Shown one piece after another: positions 40,505-49,231 of a stretch of 64,000 bases of DNA (positions are counted from its first letter, which is position 1; the number at the start of each line of letters is the position of its first letter). The position numbers were made by a program, and so were the translations under genes. The stretch spans positions 11,720 to 75,719 of the forward strand of contig JAZOUD010000110.1 in the NCBI GenBank assembly GCA_045658005.1, given 5' to 3'. This DNA comes from UBA2862 sp045658005. GTDB taxonomy: Bacteria; Bacillota; Clostridia; Christensenellales; Aristaeellaceae. Below the pieces are notes generated by a model that did no database searches, was not told the DNA's origin, and saw only the letters and a list, made by a program, of their open reading frames with translations.

Positions 40505-41608
40505 TCACTTCTGCCTCGGCACGACGAGCGTATTCAGCAGCTTTGCGGTCTCGGCGGCGCTGTCGACAGGGGCGTAGGCCCTTTGGGCGGCGCGCATGGC
40601 CTCCATCTTCGCGCCGCCGCCTGCAAACAGGTTGGCGATGCATTTGGGCAGCGCGTCCGGCTGGGGGCAATACACCGCGACGCCATGGGCCTGGAGCAGG
40701 TCCGGGTTGTGCTGCTCCTGCCCCGCCAGCTGGCCGAACAGGATCAGCGGCACGTTGAGCGCCACCGCCTCCATGGCGGCATTGGGGCTTGCGCGAAGGA
40801 TCAGTATGTCGCTGGCTGCCATGACGTTCTGGATATCGTCGACGAAGCCCATGACGCTCAGCCGGCCGTGATACGGCTCTCCAAAGGCCTTTTTCAGCTT
40901 TTTGCGCAGCTTCCTGTTCCGCCCGCACACCACGTTGACATGGACGTCGGTGTGCTTGAGCAGCACGCGGGTGACGGCGCGAATGATGCCGCTGCCCTCC
41001 GAGCCGCTCATGACGGTGACCACCGTGCCCTGGTGGGGCGCCGGCGCAGGGACGTTCATAAACCGCGCGCGGACCGGAAAGCCCACCTCGATGACCCTGT
41101 CGGGATTGTCCACGTGGGCCAGTGTGCACTCATAGGATTCCCGGGACGGCGCCAGGACGCGGTAGATGCGGGGGTCATACCAGTAATCGGTGATGTCCAC
41201 CAGATCCACCTCATGGGCGATCAGCGGGATCTTAAGCCCAGCCTCCTGCAGGACATCCAACACCGAAGCCAGGAAAATCGGATGGACGGATAGTATGGCA
41301 TCCGGCTGAAAGCTGTCCAGCAGGGCCAGCAGCCGGGAACGGATCATGGATGCGACCACGGTGGTCACCGGCTTCCTGAAGGTCATCCCTGCCGCAAAGT
41401 TCCACTCCCATGCCTTGCCGGGCATGCGGGTGATCGGTCCGTAGGTGTATTCGGCCATGTACTGTTCAAAGCGGTTCATCAGGGCGAAGCCGTCGATGAT
41501 CTTGACCTCCATATCGTCATAGGCGGATAGGCGCTCCGCCAGGGCTTCGGCGATGCTCTTGTGGCCGTGCCCTGTGTACATCGATGTGATGATCAACAGT
41601 TTTCGCAT
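40505..41608 (-). CDS. MGDG synthase/UgtP-like glycolipid glycosyltransferase (GT28)
   Basis: 367 residues. LIITSMYTGHGHKSIAEAL is the glycine- and histidine-rich N-terminus of monogalactosyldiacylglycerol synthase-like enzymes; SVHPIFLASVLDVLQ and the C-terminal MGFVDDIQNVMAASDILI and PNAAMEAVALNVPLIL segments bind the nucleotide sugar. Members add glucose or galactose to diacylglycerol at the membrane. The preceding gene, overlapping by 16 bases, encodes a CrtO-type acyltransferase-like protein. Confidence 0.85.
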   Translation of the reverse strand: MRKLLIITSMYTGHGHKSIAEALAERLSAYDDMEVKIIDGFALMNRFEQYMAEYTYGPITRMPGKAWEWNFAAGMTFRKPVTTVVASMIRSRLLALLDSFQPDAILSVHPIFLASVLDVLQEAGLKIPLIAHEVDLVDITDYWYDPRIYRVLAPSRESYECTLAHVDNPDRVIEVGFPVRARFMNVPAPAPHQGTVVTVMSGSEGSGIIRAVTRVLLKHTDVHVNVVCGRNRKLRKKLKKAFGEPYHGRLSVMGFVDDIQNVMAASDILILRASPNAAMEAVALNVPLILFGQLAGQEQHNPDLLQAHGVAVYCPQPDALPKCIANLFAGGGAKMEAMRAAQRAYAPVDSAAETAKLLNTLVVPRQK

Positions 41609-42192
41609 GCTTCAATCCTCTTGATAATCATTACTATTCTCGGACGGTTATAGCGCTGGATGATGATGTCGCCCAGGTTGCTCAGCGCGTATCCTATGGA
41701 AATCGCCACGCCATACCAGCCTTCGATCAACAGTCCAAACACCGGGCTCAAAAGCGTGAGCACCCAGTGCACCAGCTCGGCATTGCACATCTCCTGCACA
41801 AGGCGCTCCAGATGCGCCTTGTCCCGGGACATGGTATTCTGCTTGGGAAAGGCCTTCGGCATGATCTTGCTCATGTCGATGCTGTGGGTCTTGAGCCAGC
41901 GCACGCCCAGCTTCTCATAGATCAGGCCGTTGCGCTCCCAGGCATAGCATTTGAAAGGAAAGCGCCGGTAATCATACCAGGAGCGGGGTATGCTCTCGCC
42001 GATAAAGAAAATCGGTATGCCGATGATGCCCACGATGGACGCCATTCTCAGGAAGACGAACAGCGGCTTGAACAGGTGTGAAAGCTTATCGCCGCTTGTG
42101 AGCGCGAACAGAGCGACGCACACCGCGAAAAGCAGCGCCATGATCAGAACGCTCAGGTCGACCGCGCCCGCCGTCCGCCTCTCTTGATCCAT
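41593..42192 (-). CDS. CrtO-type (glycosyl-diaponeurosporenoate acyltransferase-like) membrane protein
   Basis: 199 residues from ATG 42192 with GGGAGGG; the ATG at 42228 lacks such a site. Two N-terminal and one or two C-terminal membrane helices flank SWYDYRRFPFKCYAWERNG and IYEKLGVRWLKTH, segments resembling the conserved core of the CrtO acyltransferase family of staphyloxanthin synthesis. With the glycolipid glycosyltransferase overlapping its end, a two-step modification (glycosylation, acylation) of a lipid is suggested; no carotenoid genes are nearby. Confidence 0.65.
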   Translation of the reverse strand: MDQERRTAGAVDLSVLIMALLFAVCVALFALTSGDKLSHLFKPLFVFLRMASIVGIIGIPIFFIGESIPRSWYDYRRFPFKCYAWERNGLIYEKLGVRWLKTHSIDMSKIMPKAFPKQNTMSRDKAHLERLVQEMCNAELVHWVLTLLSPVFGLLIEGWYGVAISIGYALSNLGDIIIQRYNRPRIVMIIKRIEACENC

Positions 42193-42243
42193 CCAAGAAC
42201 CCTCCCAGGCACTTCCTTTGTTTTCCATGACATTTTCTGTGTG

Positions 42244-43566
42244 TCAGTCCTTCACGAACGCCCTGTAGATGGCGTTCATCGCGGTTTCAAAATCCTCGAT
42301 ATTGATGCCCACGATGATGTTCAGCTCGCTGGAGCCCTGGTCGATCATGCGGATGTTCACGCCGGCTTCGTAGAGCGCCGTAAACAGGCGCGCGGCGGTG
42401 CCCGGCGCGCTGGTCATGCCGTGGCCCACGGTGGCGATCAGGGCGATGCCCGCGCTGATGTCGATGGAGTCGGGCTGGCAGGTCTGCTGGATGCGCTGTA
42501 TGATCTGCTCCTTGCGGGTCACCAGTTCCTTGTCGGCCACCACCACGGACATCGTGTCGATGCCGGTGGGCAGGTGCTCGAAGGAGACGCCGAAGTCCTC
42601 CAGCGCCTGGAGCACCCTGCGGCCAAAGCCCAGCTCGGCGTTCATCATCGCCTTTTCGATGCTCAGCAGCGTGAAATTCTTGTGGCCCGCGATGCCGGTG
42701 ATGACCTGGTCCTTCTCCCTGTCCGGGGAGGGATCCACCACGATCATCGTGCCGGGGTCCTCCGGGGCGTTGGTGTTGCGGATATTCGTGGGGATACCCG
42801 CCTTGTGGACCGGGAAGATGGCGTCCTCGTGCAGCACCGTCGCGCCCATGTAGGACAGCTCGCGCAGCTCCCGGTAGCTCAGCTCACGGATGCACTTGGG
42901 ATTCTTGACGATGCGGGGATCGGCCATCAGGAACCCAGAGACGTCGGTCCAGTTCACGTACAGGTCGGCCTTTGCCGCCCGGGCCACGATGGCGCCGGAG
43001 ATGTCGCTGCCGCCCCGGGAGAAGGTATGTACGTCGCCGTTGGGATAGGCGCCGTAAAAGCCGGGAATCACCGCGTGCTCGTGCAGCTTCAGCGCCTCGG
43101 CCATGATCTCGTTGGTCCACTCCGAGGCAAAGGAGCCCTGCCGGTCGAACTTCACCACGTCCTGGGCGTCGATGAAATCCCAGCCCAGGTATTCGGACAG
43201 CAGTATGCCGTTCATGTATTCCCCGCGGCTGGCGGCAAAATCAGGGTTCTTGTACTGGCGAATGGCGTTGCAGGTGTCGATCAGCAGGCCTGCGATGTCA
43301 AAGTCCAGCTCCAGCTCCCGGGCGATGGCCAGATAGCGGTCCGCGATCTTCCTGAACAGTTGCTCGTGGCTCTGGCCGCGCTCCACCCGCCTGTGACACT
43401 GGTAGAGCAGGTCGGTGATCTTCTCGTCAGCGTCAAACCGCTTGCCGGGAGCGCTGGGCACCACATAATGATAATCGGGATCCGATTCGATGATGGCCTT
43501 GACCTTGCGGAAGTGCTCCGCGTCGCACAGTGAAGACCCGCCAAACTTTGCCACTTTGATTCCCAA
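42244..43566 (-). CDS. lysC: Aspartate kinase
   Basis: 440 residues from TTG 43566 with GGGAG eight bases upstream. VAKFGGSSL is the kinase signature, HTFSRGGSDISGA and VSGFLMADPRIV bind substrate and nucleotide, and two ACT domains follow (NFTLLSIEKAMM; IRMIDQGSSELNIIVG), so allosteric control by lysine or threonine is expected. It makes aspartyl phosphate for Lys, Thr and Met synthesis. Monofunctional; upstream lies a repeat pair. Confidence 0.94.
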   Translation of the reverse strand: MGIKVAKFGGSSLCDAEHFRKVKAIIESDPDYHYVVPSAPGKRFDADEKITDLLYQCHRRVERGQSHEQLFRKIADRYLAIARELELDFDIAGLLIDTCNAIRQYKNPDFAASRGEYMNGILLSEYLGWDFIDAQDVVKFDRQGSFASEWTNEIMAEALKLHEHAVIPGFYGAYPNGDVHTFSRGGSDISGAIVARAAKADLYVNWTDVSGFLMADPRIVKNPKCIRELSYRELRELSYMGATVLHEDAIFPVHKAGIPTNIRNTNAPEDPGTMIVVDPSPDREKDQVITGIAGHKNFTLLSIEKAMMNAELGFGRRVLQALEDFGVSFEHLPTGIDTMSVVVADKELVTRKEQIIQRIQQTCQPDSIDISAGIALIATVGHGMTSAPGTAARLFTALYEAGVNIRMIDQGSSELNIIVGINIEDFETAMNAIYRAFVKD

Positions 43567-43645
43567 GTTGATAACTCCCTTCAAGCCGACAGACGCGGCG
43601 TGTTTGTAACGATGATAATGTGTGAGCGCGTTGCGGGCGCGCTCC

Positions 43646-43738
43646 TGCATGGCGGCTGGTAACCGCTACGGGTTTGATAACCGAGAGCGTGTTGTGATAC
43701 GCACTTGCATGGCGGCTGGTAGCCGCCGCTACGGGGTT
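43646..43738. repeat. Direct repeat pair, TGCATGGCGGCTGGTA units
   Basis: TGCATGGCGGCTGGTAACCG (43646-43665) recurs as TGCATGGCGGCTGGTAGCCG (43706-43725), each followed by CTACGG. The second copy supplies the TAG stop of ysxC. A 60-base spacer separates unit starts. Style resembles the GTAGGGGCG repeats elsewhere in the window. Confidence 0.7.
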
Positions 43739-44334
43739 TCATTTTCGACCGGCGGCGCGACCTCGGCTTCGATCAGCTCCAGCAGCCGGTCCCTTCCGGT
43801 GCTGTCCTTGGAGGAATGGACCATGACCTCCCAGGGCTGGACGCCCAGCGTGCGGCAGATCACGGGAATGCTTCTTCCCCGCTGGGCCTTGGACAGCTTG
43901 TCCGCCTTGGTGGCCACCACGGTAAAGGGGATGTCGTAATGCCGCAGGTATTCCACCATCAGCTGGTCGTCCTCGGTGGGCGCGTGGCGCACGTCCACCA
44001 GCTGGAACACCCGCTTCAGGTGTTCCGACCCCCTCAGGTAGCCCTCGATCATTTCGGCCCACTTCTGCTTTTCCTGCTTCGGGGCCTTGGCGAAGCCGTA
44101 GCCCGGCAGGTCCACCAGGAAGAACGCCTCATTGATCAGGTAGAGGTTCACCAGCCGGGTCTTGCCGGGCTCCGACGAGGTTCGCGCCAGCTTGGAATTG
44201 CCGGTCATGTTGTTGATCAGCGAGGACTTTCCAACGTTGGACTTCCCCACCATGGCGATCTCCGGCAGTCCCTGGCCCGGAAAGGCCGCAAAGGCGCTCA
44301 TGGATTTCACGAACTTTGATTTTTTGACGATCAT
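43729..44334 (-). CDS. ysxC: Ribosome biogenesis GTPase YsxC/EngB
   Basis: 201 residues. GKSNVGKSS (G1), TRLVNLY (G2 region), DLPGYGFAKAP (G3) and TKADKLSK (G4) mark the TrmE-Era-EngA-EngB GTPase family; EngB assists 50S subunit assembly. Starts seven bases after lon ends, the classic Bacillus lon-ysxC pair. Its stop codon lies in an intergenic repeat, so a few C-terminal residues may derive from the repeat. Confidence 0.94.
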   Translation of the reverse strand: MIVKKSKFVKSMSAFAAFPGQGLPEIAMVGKSNVGKSSLINNMTGNSKLARTSSEPGKTRLVNLYLINEAFFLVDLPGYGFAKAPKQEKQKWAEMIEGYLRGSEHLKRVFQLVDVRHAPTEDDQLMVEYLRHYDIPFTVVATKADKLSKAQRGRSIPVICRTLGVQPWEVMVHSSKDSTGRDRLLELIEAEVAPPVENETP

Positions 44335-44340
44335 GGGCGC

Positions 44341-46698
44341 TCACCCCGCCTGGCGCTGCTGAGTGCGCTCCAGCACCGCCTCCAGCGCGTCGTCCACCCG
44401 GTCCATCAGGCGGATGTCCATCTTTTCGAGTATCCCGGCGTCGATCTTCTCCAGGTCCTTCCCGTTTTCCCTGGGCAGCAGTATGCGCGTGATGCCCAGG
44501 CGATAGGCGGCCAGCAGCTTTTCCTTCACGCCGCCGATGGGCAGCACCCTGCCGTGCAGCGTGATCTCGCCAGTCATGGCCAGCGCGCCGCTGGCGGACA
44601 GGCCCGTCACGGCGCTCATCAACGCGCAGCTGAGGGCCACGCCCGCCGAGGGGCCGTCCTTGGGCACAGCGCCTTCGGGCACGTGGATGTGGATGTCATG
44701 CTTTTCAAAGTAGTCCGCGGGCGCGCCCCAGTCCGTCAGGCGGGCGCGAACCACGCTCCGGGCGAGCTCCGCCGATTCCTTCATCACGTCGCCCAGCTTG
44801 CCCGTCAACTTCATATTGCCCTTGCCGGGGAAGCAGAGGGCTTCCACAGGCATGACTTCGCCGCCGACGCTGGTCCAGGCCAGGCCGTTGACCACGCCCA
44901 CCTCGCGCTTATCGGCCACGGGCTGGCGCAGGTAGCGGGGCGACCCCAGGTATTCCTTCAGGTCCTTCGGCTTGATGGCGACGCTCTTGTCCTCGGGGCA
45001 TTCCACCAGGTGCAGCGTCGCTCTGCGGCACAGCTGGGCGATCTGGCGCTCCAGCGTGCGCACGCCGGATTCCCGGGTATAGCCGTCGATCAGCGCGGTG
45101 ATGGCCTTGTCCGACAGCTTCAGCTGGCCCTTGGAGAGGTTGTGGGCCTCCCGCTGCTTGGGCAGCAGATGGCGCTTGGCGATCTCCAGCTTCTCCTCGC
45201 TGGTATAGCTGGGCACCTCGATGACCTCCATGCGATCCAGCAGCGCCCGGTCTATGGTGTCCAGCGAGTTGGCCGTGGTGATGAACAGCACGTCCGACAG
45301 GTCGAAGGGCACCTCCAGGTAGTGGTCCCGGAAGGCGTTGTTCTGGGCGGGGTCGAGGGCCTCCAGCATGGCCGAGGCAGGGTCGCCTCGCATGTCCCGG
45401 GACAGCTTGTCGATCTCGTCCAGCAGGAATACCGGGTTCATGGTCTTGCACTGGCGGATGGCCGATATGATGCGCCCCGGCATCGCGCCGACGTATGTCT
45501 TGCGGTGGCCGCGGATCTCCGCCTCGTCGTGCACGCCGCCCAGGGACAGGCGGGTGAACTTGCGGTCCAGGGCCCTGGCGATGGACTGGGCGATGGAGGT
45601 CTTGCCCACGCCGGGCGGGCCGACCAGGCAGATGATGGGGCTCTTCAATTTATCGGAGGCCACGGAGCGCACCGCCAGGTATTCGATCAGCCGGCGCTTG
45701 ACCTCCTCCATACCGTAGTGATCGGCCTCGAGGACCCTGCGGGCCTTCTTGATGTCGATATTCGAGGTATCGTAGACCTCCCAGGGCAACTCCAGCATAT
45801 ATTCGATGTAGTTCTGGCTGACGCCGCTCTCCGGGGCGTGCACGGAGGAGCGCGCCAGGCGCTTCAGCTCCTTTTCAACGTGCTCCCTTGCGGCGGGGGG
45901 CAGCTTGGACGCCTGGATGCGGCGGCGCAGCTCGGTGACCTCCTCGTCCTCGTCCTCCCCCAGCTCCTCCTGGATGGCGTGTATCTGCTCGCGGAGGTAG
46001 TATTCGTGGTTGGCCTTGTCCATATACTCCTGGACCCGGGCCTGTATGCGCTCCTCCAGCTCACAGATCTGGATCTCGTCGGCCAGCTTTTCCAGCAGCA
46101 GCTTCATTCGCTGGTCCACGTCCAGGCAATCCAGCACCGCCTGCTTGTCCTCCAGGCGGCTGAGCATGTTGGAGGCCACCACGTCGCACAGCACCGAGGG
46201 GCTGCGCTCGCCCTCCACGGCCTGCAAAAGCTCGGGCATCGACTGGCCCCTGGCCCGTGCGGCCTGGGCGGCGAGGCTTCGGATGGCCCCCATCATCGCC
46301 CGCTGGTGGGCGTCGGTATAGGGCATGGGGGCGAGGCTCACCTCCACAATCTCGGCCTTCTGCATCTCCCCCGCCTCGAGCACATTGATGAGCATGGCCC
46401 TTCCGTGGCCCTCCAGCAGCACCCTTGCGGTGCCGTCGGGCATGTGCAGCACCTGCTTGACCACAGCGACCGTTCCCACGGTGTACAGCTCCTCGAGGCC
46501 GGGATGGTCGCAAGCGCTGTCCCGCTGGGCCACCACAAACAGGCGCTGGTCCTCGCCCTGGGCCGCGTCGCGCACCGCAAACAGGGAGCGATCCCTTGCG
46601 ATGTCGATCGTGATTACCGTATTCGGAAACATCGCCAGGCCCCGCAGCGGCAGCAGCGGAAGCCTGACCGTATGATTCTGGCGCGTCACCTTGCTCAA
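44341..46698 (-). CDS. lon: ATP-dependent protease LonA
   Basis: 785 residues from TTG 46698 with GGGGGAA. N-terminal substrate domain starts LPLLPLRGLAMFPNTVITID; AAA+ module with GPPGVGKTSIAQ and FLLDEIDK; C-terminal serine-lysine peptidase with KDGPSAG (catalytic serine). It degrades misfolded and regulatory proteins in the cytosol. Followed by ysxC in the same transcript. Confidence 0.97.
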   Translation of the reverse strand: MSKVTRQNHTVRLPLLPLRGLAMFPNTVITIDIARDRSLFAVRDAAQGEDQRLFVVAQRDSACDHPGLEELYTVGTVAVVKQVLHMPDGTARVLLEGHGRAMLINVLEAGEMQKAEIVEVSLAPMPYTDAHQRAMMGAIRSLAAQAARARGQSMPELLQAVEGERSPSVLCDVVASNMLSRLEDKQAVLDCLDVDQRMKLLLEKLADEIQICELEERIQARVQEYMDKANHEYYLREQIHAIQEELGEDEDEEVTELRRRIQASKLPPAAREHVEKELKRLARSSVHAPESGVSQNYIEYMLELPWEVYDTSNIDIKKARRVLEADHYGMEEVKRRLIEYLAVRSVASDKLKSPIICLVGPPGVGKTSIAQSIARALDRKFTRLSLGGVHDEAEIRGHRKTYVGAMPGRIISAIRQCKTMNPVFLLDEIDKLSRDMRGDPASAMLEALDPAQNNAFRDHYLEVPFDLSDVLFITTANSLDTIDRALLDRMEVIEVPSYTSEEKLEIAKRHLLPKQREAHNLSKGQLKLSDKAITALIDGYTRESGVRTLERQIAQLCRRATLHLVECPEDKSVAIKPKDLKEYLGSPRYLRQPVADKREVGVVNGLAWTSVGGEVMPVEALCFPGKGNMKLTGKLGDVMKESAELARSVVRARLTDWGAPADYFEKHDIHIHVPEGAVPKDGPSAGVALSCALMSAVTGLSASGALAMTGEITLHGRVLPIGGVKEKLLAAYRLGITRILLPRENGKDLEKIDAGILEKMDIRLMDRVDDALEAVLERTQQRQAG

Positions 46699-46730
46699 TG
46701 ATAGGTTCCCCCGTATACAATGGTATTTAC

Positions 46731-46758
46731 AGTATACCTTAGATGTGTTAAGTTACAA
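46731..46758 (-). promoter_or_regulatory. Promoter of lon-ysxC
   Basis: Minus strand TTGTAA (46758-46753), 16-bp spacer, TATACT (46736-46731). No CtsR or HrcA operator was recognised. Confidence 0.5.
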
Positions 46759-46858
46759 AGGAATTGGCCTGGTGTTTTCAACCTCATTATGTAAATGGTG
46801 GGTATAAAGTGAAAGGGCAGCCAGCGGCACTGATATCCGGACACAAGGCCGCGGGGTA

Positions 46859-46887
46859 TGGACAATCCGACGCATTTCAATTATAAT
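46859..46887 (+). promoter_or_regulatory. Promoter of the 46920 gene
   Basis: TGGACA (46859-46864), 17-bp spacer, TATAAT (46882-46887). Confidence 0.65.
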
Positions 46888-46919
46888 AGTGACAGTATAT
46901 GCCTGAAGGAGCGATTCCG

Positions 46920-47468
46920 ATGAAGAGATGGCTGTCCGCGATACTGGCCCTCATGCTGCTGCTCTGCGCGTCCGCTTTTGCCGAAGAGGACTGGGACTTT
47001 GAAGCCTTTGACGACGGCTATGACGGCACCTGGGTCCAGGTCAACGCCCTGGATATCGAATTCTGCCTGCCGGAGGGCTGGCAGGAGACCGCCGCGCCGG
47101 AGGGCGCCGCCTATGCCGCCGCGAACGCCCCGGGCAGCGCGACCCTCGCCATTCGGCTTGCCGCCCAAAGTGTGGACGACCTTGCCGCCTGGGGCGCGGC
47201 CAACCTGAAAAACAGCCAGCCGACAACGGCAGGCTTCTACGACGTGCTGCTCAGCGGCGGCGGGAACGCGATGAGCGCTTACCTGATCGTCACGGTGGAC
47301 GACGTGCTCGCCTTTGACTTCACCCGTTCAATCGAGGAGGCCCTCTCCCCCGATTTCGCTCTTCAGATCGTGGGCAGCGCCTGCGCGCTTTGGGACGACG
47401 ACGTGCCCCTGATGGATGGCGACGAGGACTTCGACTTCGGCGAGGCGTTCGAGGCGGACCTGGGCTGA
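46920..47468 (+). CDS. Secreted acidic protein, unknown
   Basis: 182 residues from ATG 46920 with AAGGAG eight bases upstream. A signal peptide (1-21, cut after AFA) precedes an acidic protein with FCLPEGWQETAAPEG near residue 45, a pattern like PsbP/DUF1795-type lipoproteins that often read as LPEGW. Very low pI and Asp/Glu-rich C-terminus. Single-gene unit between lon and the tRNA cluster; no function assigned. Confidence 0.7.
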   Translation: MKRWLSAILALMLLLCASAFAEEDWDFEAFDDGYDGTWVQVNALDIEFCLPEGWQETAAPEGAAYAAANAPGSATLAIRLAAQSVDDLAAWGAANLKNSQPTTAGFYDVLLSGGGNAMSAYLIVTVDDVLAFDFTRSIEEALSPDFALQIVGSACALWDDDVPLMDGDEDFDFGEAFEADLG

Positions 47469-47559
47469 AAACCGGTCTTGCGACATCCCCGCGACAAGGC
47501 CCTGTGCCTTGCGCAATGATTAAGATGCGGTTTAAATTCGTAAAATCTGGAATTGGGTA

Positions 47560-47588
47560 TTGACAAAAGGGAGGATTTGTTGTAATAT
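47560..47588 (+). promoter_or_regulatory. Promoter of the tRNA operon
   Basis: TTGACA (47560-47565), 17-bp spacer ending TG, TAATAT (47583-47588), i.e. an extended -10, 38 bases before the first tRNA. Confidence 0.75.
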
Positions 47589-47625
47589 ATCACATGTCGC
47601 CGCGAGCGGCAAACGAGGAACAATT

Positions 47626-47701
47626 GGGAGCATAGCTCAGCTGGGAGAGCATTTGCCTTACAAGCAAAGGGTCACAGGTTCGAGCCCTGTTGTTCCCACC
47701 A
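47626..47701 (+). tRNA. tRNA-Val (anticodon TAC)
   Basis: Acceptor GGGAGCA pairs with TGTTCCC, anticodon loop reads CTTACAA, T-loop TTCGAGC, CCA encoded at 47699-47701. Confidence 0.96.
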
Positions 47702-47704
47702 TGT

Positions 47705-47860
<156 letters not shown>

Positions 47861-47863
47861 TTT

Positions 47864-47939
47864 GCGGTAGTAGCTCAGTTGGTAGAGCGCCACCTTGCCA
47901 AGGTGGAGGTCGCGAGTCCGAGTCTCGTCTACCGCTCCA
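47864..47939 (+). tRNA. tRNA-Gly (anticodon GCC), with C at position 55
   Basis: Acceptor GCGGTAG pairs with CTACCGC, anticodon loop TTGCCAA, CCA encoded. The T-loop reads TCCGAGT instead of TTCGAGT, so the pseudouridine-55 position is a cytosine. Confidence 0.94.
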
Positions 47940-47974
47940 TTATTACGGCGAACGCAGCGCGTGCGCCGCAATTT

Positions 47975-48049
47975 GGTGCCATAGCCAAGTGGTAAGGCAA
48001 AGGTCTGCAAAACCTTCATTCCCCGGTCCGAATCCGGGTGGCACCTCCA
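47975..48049 (+). tRNA. tRNA-Cys (anticodon GCA), with C at position 55
   Basis: Acceptor GGTGCCA pairs with TGGCACC, anticodon loop CTGCAAA, discriminator T (U73, the cysteine identity base), CCA encoded. The T-loop is TCCGAAT, again with C55. Confidence 0.94.
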
Positions 48050-48050
48050 T

Positions 48051-48080
48051 AAAACCCGTCCTGATGGGGCGGGTTTTTTT
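48051..48080 (+). terminator. Terminator of the tRNA operon
   Basis: AAAACCCGTCC pairs with GGGGCGGGTTTT around TGAT, followed by a T-run. Confidence 0.9.
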
Positions 48081-48670
48081 CATGCAGTTTTTCTGTGATT
48101 GAGTGGATGACGCCCTTCGAGACCCAGAACTCCCATGCGGGGCTGGTCGCCGCCTCCTATACCATGTAAACGGAAATAAGTCAACTCTGCTTATCAATTT
48201 GTCCTCTCCCCCTGCGCAAAACGAACCCGCCGACATCTGCTGCCGGCGGGAATTGATTGTGGCTATTGAGTTTTTTTATTTGAAACTCACTGTCCCGGAG
48301 TATCAAGGGCGCCTGCATTTCCCATGAGCAATCATTTCCGCTTCACATTGTGGACCTGTCGCATCATGCTGGAAACCTGGTCCCGAGAGAAATTGTCATA
48401 TGTTATTCAATCGGGAAATGCAGGCCAGGGTCTGTGCTTCGCTATAGTACAATGGCACCGCCTCCCTTTCCTTTCTGAATTGGAGATCTGTTATCTCCCA
48501 AGAGGTTTTTTGTTCTCCCTCTCTCTGGGAATATAATAGCATGTTTCGATTTGTTTGTCAACCTGTTTTTTACTGAAAATTATACTTTTTTCACAAAAGA
48601 ATTCTTATACCCCCATTAATCCGGCTTTTGTTGGGCTACACACCGAATCAATCCAGGTGGCAACCCGGGA
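48081..48670. other. Gene-poor stretch with inverted repeats, possible decayed insertion
   Basis: About 590 bases, AT-richer than the neighbours. Open frames of up to 74 codons lack ribosome-binding sites and protein-like composition. GCCTGCATTTCCC (48311-48323) is exactly complementary to 48414-48426, framing about 90 bases in which a minus-strand reading YDNFSRDQVSSMMRQVHN looks protein-like but is interrupted. CCCGCCGAC/GCCGGCGGG forms a hairpin near 48226-48252. A remnant of a small mobile element is possible. Confidence 0.45.
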
Positions 48671-48699
48671 TTTACATATGCAATGAAGCATGATACAAT
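48671..48699 (+). promoter_or_regulatory. Promoter of the DUF523-aroE pair
   Basis: TTTACA (48671-48676), 17-bp spacer, TACAAT (48694-48699). Confidence 0.6.
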
Positions 48700-48741
48700 A
48701 CCCATGTATTCCAATCTGGTTTGCGGATGGAGGTGATGACC

Positions 48742-49200
48742 ATGGCTTCAAGACCCCGCATGCTCATCAGCGCCTGCCTGCTGGGCGTGGAATGCCGCTA
48801 CGACGGCGGCGGCCAGGTGCTTGCGGCGCTGGACGCGCTGATGTCGCGCTACGAACTGATCCCGGTCTGCCCCGAGCAGCTGGGCGGCCTGCCCACCCCC
48901 CGCACGCCCGCCGAGCGCCAGGGCGATCGCGTCGTCGACCGCGAAGGCAGGGACGTCACCGAGGCCTTTTCCCTCGGCGCGTCGCAGGCCTGCCACCTCG
49001 CCCGGCTCTACGGCGCGCGCCTTGCGCTGTTGAAGGCCCGAAGCCCCTCCTGCGGCTGCGGGGAGATCTACGACGGCAGCTTCTCCGGGCGCAGGATTCC
49101 CGGCAGCGGCATCACCGCCGAGCGACTGACCGCGATGGGCGTTGCGGTCTACACCGAAGCGGACGCGGAGGCGCTGATTCAGAAAGAACTGATGGAATAA
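48742..49200 (+). CDS. DUF523 family protein (TudS-like Fe-S thiouracil desulfidase family)
   Basis: 152 residues; ATG 48742 chosen as GGAGG (48729-48733) is eight bases away. ISACLLGVECRYDGG, VCPEQLGGLPTPR and ARSPSCGCG carry the three conserved cysteines that bind a 4Fe-4S cluster in TudS. Some DUF523 members remove sulfur from 2-thiouracil; activity here is not proven. It precedes aroE by 31 bases. Confidence 0.87.
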   Translation: MASRPRMLISACLLGVECRYDGGGQVLAALDALMSRYELIPVCPEQLGGLPTPRTPAERQGDRVVDREGRDVTEAFSLGASQACHLARLYGARLALLKARSPSCGCGEIYDGSFSGRRIPGSGITAERLTAMGVAVYTEADAEALIQKELME

Positions 49201-49231
49201 ATACGACAGACCAACAAAGGAGGTATCGGCA

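Noticed and set aside
43646..43738. Repeat pair considered as a CRISPR fragment
   Set aside because: Only two imperfect units, no spacer-repeat series and no cas genes; it fits an intergenic repeat.
44554..46701. A 715-codon plus-strand frame opposite lon
   Set aside because: Shadow of lon; low-information composition and no ribosome-binding site.
48103..48536. Two 70-74 codon plus-strand frames after the tRNA cluster
   Set aside because: No ribosome-binding sites, no similarity to known families, AT-rich decayed zone.
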